17,427 nt of DNA from positions 1 through 17,427 of the forward strand of contig JAMPIM010000036.1 of assembly GCA_023662705.1 (NCBI GenBank), in the 5' to 3' direction. Of this stretch, positions 1 through 7,991 are shown one piece after another. The position numbers were made by a program, and so were the translations under genes. Source of the stretch: Candidatus Gastranaerophilales bacterium. Its GTDB lineage: Bacteria; Cyanobacteriota; Vampirovibrionia; Gastranaerophilales; Gastranaerophilaceae. The notes below the pieces were generated by a model. The model saw nothing but the letters and a program-made list of their open reading frames with translations, had not been told where the DNA came from and did no database searches. The first letter of the stretch is position 1, and each line of letters opens with the position of its first letter.

Positions 1-561
1 ATTGTAGAAGTTTCAATATTGTTTGTAATATTTTTAATTGTAGCATTTCTTGTTGCACCATTATCATTGGATGACAGCATGCAGGCTAAAAATACTTCCC
101 GCTGGAGAAGTGTGCAGGAAGATTTTTCAAATATTTTCTATGCAATTAATACACAAAAAGAAGACAATGAGAAATCTTTCGCGGAAGCATTTAATACAAC
201 TATACTGAATGAGATTAAAACGGATGCAAAACCTTATAAAATAACATTTATGAACGGAACATATCCTAATGATACTTATCGTTTTAAAGAACTCAAGACA
301 ACATATTCAAACGCTACGATTTCAACGAAACTGTTTGATGAACCCCATGGTGCAATAAAAGGCGTGCTTATGTATGATGTTAACGGTTCAACAGGTCCAA
401 ATGTCTGGGGTAAGGATGTTTTCGGATTAAATATTTATGAAGACAAATTTGAACCTTTCTGCAAAAACGACCCATTGAGCACACAAAAACAAGACTGTTC
501 CAAAAACGGTACAGGCTTATGTTGTTCTAACTATTATCTCGTAGGAGGAAGTTTTGATTAA
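1..561 (+). CDS. Type IV prepilin-like (pseudopilin) protein, 5' end outside the window
   Basis: The reading frame is open from base 1, so the gene begins upstream; the TTG at 19 is not a credible start. The first visible residues, IVEVSILFVIFLIVAFLVAP, match the N-terminal helix of mature type IV pilins and pseudopilins (consensus FTLIEV followed by a hydrophobic stretch), with Glu-5 as the third visible codon. Only the leader peptide and about two mature residues should be missing. About 160 residues of soluble head follow, including a DVNGSTGPNVWGKD segment that looks like a structural or metal-binding loop. Four cysteines lie near the C-terminus, two of them adjacent, and could form disulfides. 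Proteins of this type are processed by a prepilin peptidase and sit in the inner membrane or assemble into a pilus. The specific role is unknown. It overlaps the next start by 8 bp. Confidence 0.75.
   Translation: MVEVSILFVIFLIVAFLVAPLSLDDSMQAKNTSRWRSVQEDFSNIFYAINTQKEDNEKSFAEAFNTTILNEIKTDAKPYKITFMNGTYPNDTYRFKELKTTYSNATISTKLFDEPHGAIKGVLMYDVNGSTGPNVWGKDVFGLNIYEDKFEPFCKNDPLSTQKQDCSKNGTGLCCSNYYLVGGSFD
543..548 (+). promoter_or_regulatory. Shine-Dalgarno AGGAGG setting the TTG start of the LOG-family gene
   Basis: A perfect AGGAGG lies 5 nt before the TTG at 554. It sits inside the last codons of the prepilin-like gene. It is the reason for accepting a TTG start, and it implies translational coupling of the two genes. 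Confidence 0.7.
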
Positions 562-1135
562 GAATATTTGTGTTTATGCATCTTCTTCAAATGACCTCGA
601 AGAAATTTATTATAAAGAAGCAGCAGAACTCGGAAACCAAATCGGCTCAAGCGGATGTAATATTGTCTATGGCGGAAGCCGCCGAGGCTTAATGTATGCT
701 TGCGCAGGAGCTGTTAAGGATTCGGGCGGAAAAGTTATCGGAATTATGCCCGAGATTTTTGCAAATCCAAAGTTTGCCAATCCTGAAGATTGTGATGAGT
801 TTTATGTAACCCCCGGAATGCGAGAAAGAAAAGCTCTGCTTGATGAAAAATCAGAAGCTGTTATTGCGCTTGCAGGAGGTTTCGGGACGTTAGAAGAATT
901 ATCCGAAATGATTGTACAAAAACAGCTCGGATATAATATGAAACCGATTGTTATTCTTAATACGAACGGTTTTTATGATAACCTAATAGGATTTTTTGAA
1001 GATATTATTAAAGAAAACTTTGCTAATACTGCTTCAAGAGAGCTTTATTATGTAGCACAAACCCCGCAGGAAGCGGTTGAGTTTATTAAAAATTATATCC
1101 CTTCGGAAGCTGAATCAAAATTTATAATACGATAA
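554..1135 (+). CDS. LOG / TIGR00730-family Rossmann-fold protein (putative nucleoside 5'-monophosphate phosphoribohydrolase)
   Basis: The 193-residue protein has the usual length and layout of the LOG (lysine decarboxylase-like) family: an N-terminal CVYASSS strand, YGGSRRGLM near residues 39-47, IGIMPEIF, MRERK near 89-93 and the signature LAGGFGTLEEL at 106-116. Characterised members cleave the N-glycosidic bond of nucleoside 5'-monophosphates, releasing ribose 5-phosphate and a base (cytokinin activation in plants and some bacteria); the substrate here cannot be read from sequence. The Arg of MRERK and the Glu of GTLEE, which are catalytic in the family, are present. The signature usually reads PGGxGTxxE, but here the proline is Ala-107. 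The start is TTG with a perfect Shine-Dalgarno sequence. No signal peptide or membrane segment is visible, so it should be cytosolic. Confidence 0.85.
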   Translation: MIKNICVYASSSNDLEEIYYKEAAELGNQIGSSGCNIVYGGSRRGLMYACAGAVKDSGGKVIGIMPEIFANPKFANPEDCDEFYVTPGMRERKALLDEKSEAVIALAGGFGTLEELSEMIVQKQLGYNMKPIVILNTNGFYDNLIGFFEDIIKENFANTASRELYYVAQTPQEAVEFIKNYIPSEAESKFIIR

Positions 1136-1179
1136 ATTATTTACTCCTAAGTAATTACCCGCCATAACTATTTTTATTA

Positions 1180-1207
1180 TTGATTTAATCTTGTGGTATA
1201 TTAGAAT
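1180..1207 (+). promoter_or_regulatory. Candidate sigma-70-type promoter for the VKOR-queH pair
   Basis: TTGATT (1180-1185) and TAGAAT (1202-1207) are separated by 16 bp and lie about 34 bp before the ATG at 1241, in the only sizeable gap of the plus-strand cluster (1136-1240). The -10 box matches consensus at five of six positions. AT-rich sequence makes chance matches likely. Confidence 0.4.
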
Positions 1208-1240
1208 TAGTATATGTATTAGACAATTGGGGGGCTGCTT

Positions 1241-2428
1241 ATGAAAATTGATAAAAAAAATTTAGCTATCCAAATTTTAGCACTGGCAGGACTGGCACTG
1301 GCTATTAAACTTGCATTTATTTATTATGCTGCAAACTTTGACAAATATGCTCTTGCGAGTTTTTGTTCTATTAATGATTTTATCGACTGTGATGGAGTTG
1401 CAAAAACTACTCACTCGCAGGTTTTAGGTATTCCGCTTGCTTATTGGGGAATATTTTTCTATGTAGTAGTATTATTCCTGACTGTTGTTGACAAATTAAA
1501 AAACATAAAATTCTTAAAATTTTTGGAAGTCTTTAAAGACCCGAAAGCTTATATTACTGTTCTCGGTTCAATTGCATTTCTGTGCTCAATGGGACTTGCA
1601 GGACTTAGTTTATTTAAGATTAAAAAACTTTGTATACTTTGTGTAATTACTTATTTTATAGATTTAGCAATCGCACTTGTTGCCTCAAATGGTATGTTCA
1701 AAAACATTGTACAAAGTTTCAAAACAACATTTGTTGATTTCATTGCTGGTGCAAAAAAATACACAAAAACATTTATTGTACTGGTATTACTTACAGTATC
1801 ATTCTTAGCATACAGCAGAATTACATATAACTTTGTTCCGCATATTAAAAAGCATCAGGATATTTTAAAATATAGAAAAATCAAACATAATCCTTACCGC
1901 GTTAAGGGAAATATTCTCGGAAACGAAAAAGGTAATGTTGTAATTGAACTGTATTCAGATTACGTATGCCCGTTATGTTACATACAAAACATTATGCTCC
2001 ATCAGGCTGCAAAAGAGTTTACAAATATTAGAATTAATCACCATAACTTCCCGTTTGACAAAGAATGTAACCCTTATATTCAGGTAAATATGCACCCGCA
2101 TGCCTGCTTTATGTCAAAAGCTGCAATTGCTGCCAGAAACCAGGGCAACTACTGGGAAATGAGTTCTTTGCTATATGAAAAACAACCTACTAAAATAAAT
2201 GATGTGCTTAAACTTGTTGAAGAAGCCGGTCTGGATAAAGATAAGTTCATGCAGGATTTTGATACACAGGCTGCAAGAGACGAGATTGCAAGAGAACTTG
2301 AAGAAGCTCAAAGGCTTGAACTCGACTCCACTCCGACAATGATTATCGACGGAGAAGAAATCGTAGGTGTAAAACCGTATTTTGAATTAAAGGAACTGTT
2401 AATCAAGCATGGCGCAAAACGAAAATAA
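1241..2428 (+). CDS. VKOR-DsbA fusion protein (membrane disulfide bond-forming enzyme)
   Basis: This 395-residue protein joins an N-terminal vitamin K epoxide reductase domain (about 1-150) to a C-terminal DsbA/thioredoxin-like domain (about 220-395). The VKOR part has hydrophobic segments, the loop cysteine pair C42/C50, the LGIPLAYWG motif and the quinone-site C131-x-x-C134. A further membrane helix lies at about 175-192. The exported domain has C243-P-L-C246 as its redox centre, extra cysteines C276 and C289, and STPTMIIDG supplying the cis-proline. Such fusions, known in cyanobacteria and other phyla, oxidise cysteines of exported proteins and pass electrons through VKOR to membrane quinone, doing the jobs of DsbA and DsbB in one chain. 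The ATG start has a G-run (1229-1234) rather than a classic Shine-Dalgarno sequence. The end overlaps queH by 20 bp. Confidence 0.9.
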   Translation: MKIDKKNLAIQILALAGLALAIKLAFIYYAANFDKYALASFCSINDFIDCDGVAKTTHSQVLGIPLAYWGIFFYVVVLFLTVVDKLKNIKFLKFLEVFKDPKAYITVLGSIAFLCSMGLAGLSLFKIKKLCILCVITYFIDLAIALVASNGMFKNIVQSFKTTFVDFIAGAKKYTKTFIVLVLLTVSFLAYSRITYNFVPHIKKHQDILKYRKIKHNPYRVKGNILGNEKGNVVIELYSDYVCPLCYIQNIMLHQAAKEFTNIRINHHNFPFDKECNPYIQVNMHPHACFMSKAAIAARNQGNYWEMSSLLYEKQPTKINDVLKLVEEAGLDKDKFMQDFDTQAARDEIARELEEAQRLELDSTPTMIIDGEEIVGVKPYFELKELLIKHGAKRK

Positions 2429-2951
2429 AATATTACTCCATGCCTGCTGTGCAATCTGTTCAGGATATCCTATCTCTCTTTTGAAAGAGATGGGATATTC
2501 TCCTGTTGTATATTTCTGCAATCCTAACCTTGATACACAAGAAGAATTTAACCGCCGCCTTGAAGCTCAAAAAACAGTCTGTGAGCATTTTGGCGTAGAA
2601 CTTATTATTGAAGAATATAACCATAATGAATATCTGGATTATGTGAAAGGATTAGAAACCGAACCTGAGCGCGGAAGTCGATGCGACAAATGTATTGAAC
2701 TAAGACTTCAACAAGCAGCACAGAAAGCGCAAGATTTGGGAATAAAAGAATTCACAACCTCACTTGTAATAAGCCCGCATAAGAACTTCAAAAAGATTTC
2801 AGAGCTTGGAAAATCACTGGGTGCCGGATATTTACCCCTTGATTTTAAAAAGAAAGACGGGTTTTTAAAGACTAATAATTTATCAAAAGAGCTTGGACTA
2901 TACCGCCAGAATTACTGTGGGTGCGAGTTTGCTAGATATTATAAGCAATAA
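2409..2951 (+). CDS. queH: Epoxyqueuosine reductase QueH
   Basis: QueH reduces epoxyqueuosine to queuosine in tRNA, the last step of queuosine synthesis, and replaces the cobalamin enzyme QueG in many bacteria. The 180-residue protein shows the full family pattern: HACCAIC at 11-17 with C13, C14 and C17; YFCNPN at 35-40; GSRCDKC at 89-95; TSLVISPHKN; and KELGLYRQNYCGC ending at C170/C172. The conserved cysteines bind iron-sulfur and metal cofactors in characterised QueH. It should be cytosolic. It starts with ATG inside the last codons of the VKOR-DsbA gene, so the two are probably cotranscribed. The 3' end overlaps that of nuoN on the opposite strand by 20 bp. No other queuosine gene is in the window. 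Confidence 0.95.
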   Translation: MAQNENKILLHACCAICSGYPISLLKEMGYSPVVYFCNPNLDTQEEFNRRLEAQKTVCEHFGVELIIEEYNHNEYLDYVKGLETEPERGSRCDKCIELRLQQAAQKAQDLGIKEFTTSLVISPHKNFKKISELGKSLGAGYLPLDFKKKDGFLKTNNLSKELGLYRQNYCGCEFARYYKQ

Positions 2952-4359
2952 ATCTGCAAAGCTCTACCAATTTTTCAGGATAAACTCCGATTAATACAGT
3001 AACAACCGCCGTTATAAACAGTACAAATTTTTGAGAGTAGACTGTTTTTAAAATCTTTGCATCAATATTTTCTTCAAACAGAGGCAGAATAATTTTTATA
3101 TAATAATAAAGTGCAACAACCGTTAACAATAATAAAATCAGCAAAAACGGAATAAAAATCAACCCCGAATTTGCAATCGCAGAGAACAAATAAATCTTCG
3201 CTACAAAACCTGATGTAATCGGGAAGCCCGCAAGCGCAATAATTGCTATAGCGTAAGCTATACTCAAACCATGGTTTTTATGAAATAATCCTTTGAAATC
3301 GGAAGTATTCATACCCAATTTGTTTGAATCGGTGATATTCAAAAATGCAAAAACCGAAATATTCATCAATACATAACAAATCAAATAAAATATTACGGTA
3401 GAAAGATTATAAACCGACACCAAACACGCTGCAAGCAAAACATAAGCAGAGTTTGCTGCTGCTGAGCAGGCAAAAATAACTTTGACATTATTTTCTCTAA
3501 TCGCATACGTATTCGCCCATAAAGCTGTAATTATAGAGATTATTGCAATAACAAAAGTCAATTCAAAACTGCTTCCCAGAGGGAAAACAAGAAGTCTGCA
3601 AAGGATTCCGAATAAAGCAAGTTTAGGGATTGTTGATAAAAAAGCTAAGATCGAAGTCTCCGAACCCTTATAAACATCAATAACCCAGTTTGCAAAAGGG
3701 AAAATGGATAATTTTGAAACTAATCCTAAAACTGTCATTATACCCGCAAACGAGTATAAAAGATTTGGTTCGGATTCTATTATTGTTTCATATATTTCTG
3801 ACAGATTCAAGCTTGAAGTTATTCCATACAAATATGAAACCCCGAATAAAAATACCCCAGTAGAAACAGCACTTGTAATCAAATATTTGAACGATGCTTC
3901 TTTTGAATAATAACCTTTATCAGAGGCAATTAAAAAATAAGCCGGAAAACTCAACAACTCCAATGATACAAGAAGTGTTAGAAAATCGTTTGCACAAACA
4001 ATATTCATTGCTCCAAATATTGCAGTTAATAACAATGCCTGAATTGTATAAGCATTTTGTCTTTGCCCGTGAACCAAGTTTCTTGTCAAAAGTACGGTAA
4101 AAAATCCGCATAACAAAATTACGAAATGGAATAATAGAGTATAACTGTCAGACATTATAGAATTTCTGAACCCGAAATACTGAGGCTCTGTCTGCACCGT
4201 AGACAACAAAACCGTACTCAAAGCAATCCCGATTGCTGAAACAAGTCTTGCATAACGGAAATATCTTGGAGACAAAAACATCGAACACAAAAGTTGTATG
4301 ATTATGAATAATCCCAAACATGCCTGTGGAAGCAAAATATTGAACAAATCGTTAATCAC
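2932..4359 (-). CDS. nuoN: NADH-quinone oxidoreductase (complex I) subunit N
   Basis: NuoN is one of three antiporter-like proton-pumping subunits of the complex I membrane arm. The 475-residue product is almost entirely membrane helices, close to the usual 480-490. E134 in SLELLSFPAYF, K216 in LVSKLSIFPF and K246 in STIPK fit the conserved channel residues. The last third contains the family-typical LAGFPITSGFVAK. The normally conserved histidine of the PFHxW motif is absent: the sequence reads PFANWVIDVYKG, with Ala-223. Translation starts at GTG, which overlaps the nuoM stop in a TAGTG arrangement and is preceded by an AGGGGGG ribosome site. It is the last gene of the operon and runs head-on into queH. 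Confidence 0.93.
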   Translation of the reverse strand: MINDLFNILLPQACLGLFIIIQLLCSMFLSPRYFRYARLVSAIGIALSTVLLSTVQTEPQYFGFRNSIMSDSYTLLFHFVILLCGFFTVLLTRNLVHGQRQNAYTIQALLLTAIFGAMNIVCANDFLTLLVSLELLSFPAYFLIASDKGYYSKEASFKYLITSAVSTGVFLFGVSYLYGITSSLNLSEIYETIIESEPNLLYSFAGIMTVLGLVSKLSIFPFANWVIDVYKGSETSILAFLSTIPKLALFGILCRLLVFPLGSSFELTFVIAIISIITALWANTYAIRENNVKVIFACSAAANSAYVLLAACLVSVYNLSTVIFYLICYVLMNISVFAFLNITDSNKLGMNTSDFKGLFHKNHGLSIAYAIAIIALAGFPITSGFVAKIYLFSAIANSGLIFIPFLLILLLLTVVALYYYIKIILPLFEENIDAKILKTVYSQKFVLFITAVVTVLIGVYPEKLVELCRFIAYNI

Positions 4360-5834
4360 TACATTTGCCCCCCTGCAAGGTTCAATATAACAGACGGGAA
4401 TAAACCAAATATGATTAATCCTGCCGTGATTGAAGCCAGTACAACAAATTCATGCACACTTATATCTCTATAAGTTGTTTCACATTCTCCAAAGAAAGCT
4501 CCATGTAAGAATTTTAGCATATAGCAGGAGCTTATTATTAAAAGCGGTAATGATAAAACCGCAATAAACTTAATATTCAAATCAGAGAACAGCGCACCTA
4601 TAATTGTTAAAATTTCACTTATAAACGGAGCAAACAACGGTACTCCGATTGATGCCATTACAATAAGAGTAGCGAATCCGAAAAGTCTTGGCATACTTTG
4701 TGCAATTCCGCCCAATGAATTAATATCACGAGTTTTACATCTCAAATAAACAATTCCGCAAATCATAAATAAACCTGCCGTTACAAGCGCATGTGCAACC
4801 ATGTGGAAAACAGATGCCGAAAGCCCGAGCTGATTTGCGGCACACAAACCCAAAAGAATTAATCCCATATTAGAAATACTTGAATAAGCAACAATTCGTT
4901 TTATATCGGTTTGAGAATAAGCAACAAACGCTGTATAGATAATATTTATTAACGCAAATACGGCAAGAATCGGCGCAACCTCAAGAAATGAATCATGTAA
5001 AATTTCATAATTGAATCTAAAAATACCATACGCACCGGTTTTCAATAAAATTCCCGCTAAGATTATGCTCACAGGTATCGGCGCATTGGTATGCGCATCA
5101 GGTAGCCAGGTATGCAGAGGAATAATAGGAAGTTTTACCCCAAAACCAATAAGGAAACATACTGCAATAAAAATCTGAATACCGTTTGGAATAGGATTTG
5201 CAAAAATATCACTAAAAGATGCGGACAAAACACCTGTCATTACATAGTTATAATAATGCAGCATTAACATTCCCAAAAGCATTATCATACTGCCGAGAAA
5301 AGTAAATAACACAAATTTCACCGAAGATTTTTTAGCTTCGGGATGAGGTTCAATTGAAAAATCTCCGCCAATTAAAAAGTATGCAGGAATAAGCTCCAAT
5401 TCCCAGAACATAAAGAACACAAACATATCTGAAGATGCAAAAATCCCCAAAATTGAAGCCATGAGCAGCAATAACATTGAATAATAAAATTTGTGATTCT
5501 TTCTTATATTAAGCTTGCTTGAAATAGAAGCAATCAGAAAAATAAATGAGGTTAACACCGTCAAAATCATTCCAATTCCATCAAGCTTGAAAGAAAAAGT
5601 TACCCCGATAGATTGTATCCAATCCAATCCAAAGAAACTTAGTTTATCAATATAAGGATTTGCCGAATCAAAAAACATCAGCATCAAAACCGCATACATA
5701 AAATGAAATGCGCAAAACCCTTTTGTAAAACGTCTTACAATAATTTCATTTCTTGTAAAAAACGGCGACATCAATAAAAACGATGCTAGCATCGGTAAGA
5801 ATATTAAAAACGGTATTGAAAGTAGTTTTTCCAC
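4359..5834 (-). CDS. nuoM: NADH-quinone oxidoreductase (complex I) subunit M
   Basis: NuoM is the middle antiporter-like pump subunit. I chose the GTG at 5834 (491 residues) over a longer reading to 5891. The longer start would overlap nuoL by 52 bp and add a non-conserved polar N-terminus, whereas the GTG follows the nuoL stop closely and has AGGGGG 9 nt upstream. In this numbering the pump residues fall almost exactly where they do in E. coli: E145 in FWELELIPAYFLIGG, K234 in GVKLPIIPLHTWLPDAH, K265 in LLKTGAYG and E407 in PFISEIL. No expected key residue appears to be missing, so this subunit looks fully functional. The stop overlaps the nuoN start by one base. Confidence 0.95.
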   Translation of the reverse strand: MEKLLSIPFLIFLPMLASFLLMSPFFTRNEIIVRRFTKGFCAFHFMYAVLMLMFFDSANPYIDKLSFFGLDWIQSIGVTFSFKLDGIGMILTVLTSFIFLIASISSKLNIRKNHKFYYSMLLLLMASILGIFASSDMFVFFMFWELELIPAYFLIGGDFSIEPHPEAKKSSVKFVLFTFLGSMIMLLGMLMLHYYNYVMTGVLSASFSDIFANPIPNGIQIFIAVCFLIGFGVKLPIIPLHTWLPDAHTNAPIPVSIILAGILLKTGAYGIFRFNYEILHDSFLEVAPILAVFALINIIYTAFVAYSQTDIKRIVAYSSISNMGLILLGLCAANQLGLSASVFHMVAHALVTAGLFMICGIVYLRCKTRDINSLGGIAQSMPRLFGFATLIVMASIGVPLFAPFISEILTIIGALFSDLNIKFIAVLSLPLLIISSCYMLKFLHGAFFGECETTYRDISVHEFVVLASITAGLIIFGLFPSVILNLAGGQM

Positions 5835-5839
5835 CTGAA

Positions 5840-7672
5840 TTATCCCCCTATATAGTACAGATAAAAGGCTGAATAGCCGATTATCAGACAAATTATTATT
5901 AAAGTAATTATTATAAACGCATACGCGTTATATCTCTGAACATTACCATTCTGAACTTTGATATATATTTTTGAGAACCATTTTGAAACATCGGTTATTA
6001 GTTTAACAGTTCCGTTCATTATTTTATTTTCTATAAATGCAGATACCTTAACCCCTAATTTTGCACTTGATATAATTGGTTTGTAATTACCTAAAACCCT
6101 GGTATCTGTTATATTCGCGAAAACCGCTAATTTATTATAAACAGAAGTTAAGGTCTGAGTATAAAACTTATCCAAATAAAATCCGTTAAATGTAATCGGA
6201 TACAAAATCGGAACTCTCCAAAAAGCATCTTTAATATACAAAATATAAACACAAATCCAAGCAGTCAGCGCCGCCCAGAATGGTTCAGAAACATGGAACT
6301 TGACCAATCTTCTAACATAAAAATAAAAAGCTATGTTCAATATCGTTAACAGTAAAGGTACAATCGGAAACGCTTTATTCTCTTTATCCATTCCGACAAC
6401 AAGTGCTATTCTTATTACATAGAATGCAGTTAGGAAAGAAATCAGACAGAACAGCACCTTTAAAACCAAACTCAAGTCCATATACAAAAATTCTTTTGCA
6501 ACCATGCCGGAGAAAAATATTCCCGAAAGCGACAATCCGCCAATTAGGAATAATATAAAATTGAAGTAACTAAAGCGTTCGCCCTCACAAGGAAGGGTTA
6601 AGAATAACATAGATTTAATAAATGCATGCGCGATAAATAGTATGAAAGCCGCTTTTAGATTCCCCATTCCAAGCGCAAAAAACATCAACCCTAATTGAGC
6701 AGAAGTCGAATATGCTAAGACTTTTTTAGGATGAGATTGTGCACACGCAGATAAAGAACAGATAAAAGCTGTTAGCAAACCTAAAACAGCAATAATTTTC
6801 AACAAACCTGTATCCAATGAAAAGAACGGATACAATCTAATGAGCAAAAATACTCCTGATGCAACCATTGTTGCGGAGTGCAGCAGCGCACTTACAGGAA
6901 GTTTTGCCTCCATCGCATCCTGAAGCCATGTATAAAACGGAAACTGGGCTGATTTAACCGCAGCTGCTATTATAAACAGAATACAAATTCCCCAAAACAA
7001 CGGAGTCGAAGTATATGCACTCACCAGAGTTGAAATTATATTCATATCGACAAAGGAAAGAGTTGTTAATCCCCAATTTCCTGAGTATGCAAACATCAAA
7101 TATGAACAAAGAATAATTCCTGAAATAAAAGCCGTATCACCAATTCTATTAATTATAAATACTTTTTTCGACGCTAAAGATTTCTCTTTCTTAAAATACT
7201 CAAATCCGATAAGCAGATATGATACAACCCCGACGATTTCCCAGAAAACATAAGCCTGAAAAAGATTCGGGCTGAAAAATAATCCTGCCATAGAAAAGTT
7301 AAACAGGTTCATAAGTGCGTAGAATCTATAAGTTTTCTTCTCATTCTTCATATAAGAAATCGAAAATACCTGAACTAAAAAACTCACAACAAATAATACT
7401 AATGCAAAAACAAGCGCTGTTTTATCAACATGCAATCCTGCCGAAATTATAAAATCATTTATTTTAATAAATGGAAACTGAGCTTCCAATATATGATTTT
7501 TATTCCCGATTAAAGCTAAAGCACAAAGAATCACACCCATTAAAGACGAAAACAAAGTAAGCACATAAATAACAACTTTATTCACATACACAGAGAAAAA
7601 TCGTCCGAGCATAATTATCAAAAATATCCAGAACGGAATCAAAAGTATTAAATATATATTATCCAAAATCAT
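5840..7672 (-). CDS. nuoL: NADH-quinone oxidoreductase (complex I) subunit L, divergent
   Basis: NuoL is the distal antiporter-like subunit. From the ATG at 7672 it has 610 residues, near the E. coli length of 613. A GTG at 7681 with GGAG 9 nt upstream is an equally possible start; a TTG at 7705 is unlikely. Conserved features include E145 in FWEIVGVVSYLLIGF, K240 before SAQFPFYTWLQDAM, the segment PVSALLHSATMV, AYSTSAQLG, H349 and K353 in AHAFIKSMLFL, and K393 in AKEF. It is unusual just after K353. The loop that normally continues GSVI..H....MGGL...P is missing about 14 residues, and the histidine four residues before H349 is leucine. A long C-terminal amphipathic stretch and a final helix fit the lateral helix of NuoL. 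Confidence 0.93.
   Translation of the reverse strand: MILDNIYLILLIPFWIFLIIMLGRFFSVYVNKVVIYVLTLFSSLMGVILCALALIGNKNHILEAQFPFIKINDFIISAGLHVDKTALVFALVLFVVSFLVQVFSISYMKNEKKTYRFYALMNLFNFSMAGLFFSPNLFQAYVFWEIVGVVSYLLIGFEYFKKEKSLASKKVFIINRIGDTAFISGIILCSYLMFAYSGNWGLTTLSFVDMNIISTLVSAYTSTPLFWGICILFIIAAAVKSAQFPFYTWLQDAMEAKLPVSALLHSATMVASGVFLLIRLYPFFSLDTGLLKIIAVLGLLTAFICSLSACAQSHPKKVLAYSTSAQLGLMFFALGMGNLKAAFILFIAHAFIKSMLFLTLPCEGERFSYFNFILFLIGGLSLSGIFFSGMVAKEFLYMDLSLVLKVLFCLISFLTAFYVIRIALVVGMDKENKAFPIVPLLLTILNIAFYFYVRRLVKFHVSEPFWAALTAWICVYILYIKDAFWRVPILYPITFNGFYLDKFYTQTLTSVYNKLAVFANITDTRVLGNYKPIISSAKLGVKVSAFIENKIMNGTVKLITDVSKWFSKIYIKVQNGNVQRYNAYAFIIITLIIICLIIGYSAFYLYYIGG
5844..5849 (-). promoter_or_regulatory. 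Ribosome site AGGGGG deciding the nuoM GTG start
   Basis: AGGGGG lies 9 nt before the GTG at 5834, inside the last codons of nuoL. The same G-rich pattern precedes the GTG of nuoN, which supports this shorter nuoM start. Confidence 0.5.
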
Positions 7673-7682
7673 ATCTGCCACT

Positions 7683-7991
7683 TTATAAATCTCCGTATTT
7701 CTCAATATTTTCTGACTGTTTTTTGTTATACATCAGGTAGAAAATATATAATGCAACTGCAAGCTCTACCGCACCCAATCCGACATAAAACAACGATATC
7801 ATATATCCGTCGAAATTGGTGCTGTCAACAAAAGCTGCAAAAGTAATAAAATTAATATTTACACCCGTTAAGATAAACTCAATGGATATCAAAACTTTGA
7901 TAACATGTTTTGACAAAACAGAACCCGCAATTCCGATTACAAAAAGAACTAAGCCAAGGAAAAGGTAATGAAAAATCGTAATATTATCCAT
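7683..7991 (-). CDS. nuoK: NADH-quinone oxidoreductase (complex I) subunit K
   Basis: NuoK is a small three-helix subunit lying between the quinone-proximal part and the antiporter modules of the membrane arm. At 102 residues it matches the normal size of about 100. The two buried glutamates needed for proton transfer are present: E38 in ISIEFILTGVNINF and E76 in GLGAVELAVAL. The ATG start has a GGAGG ribosome site and overlaps the end of nuoJ by 8 bp. The stop lies about 10 bp before the chosen nuoL start. Confidence 0.95.
   Translation of the reverse strand: MDNITIFHYLFLGLVLFVIGIAGSVLSKHVIKVLISIEFILTGVNINFITFAAFVDSTNFDGYMISLFYVGLGAVELAVALYIFYLMYNKKQSENIEKYGDL

Noticed and set aside
1136..1179. 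Terminator after the LOG-family gene (TTACT-CCTA-AGTAA)
   Set aside because: The stem is only 5 bp and AT-rich, with no T tract directly after it.
5840..7705. Frameshift or pseudogene explanation for the odd NuoL loop
   Set aside because: The frame is continuous through both conserved flanks and to a normal C-terminus, and total length is near standard.
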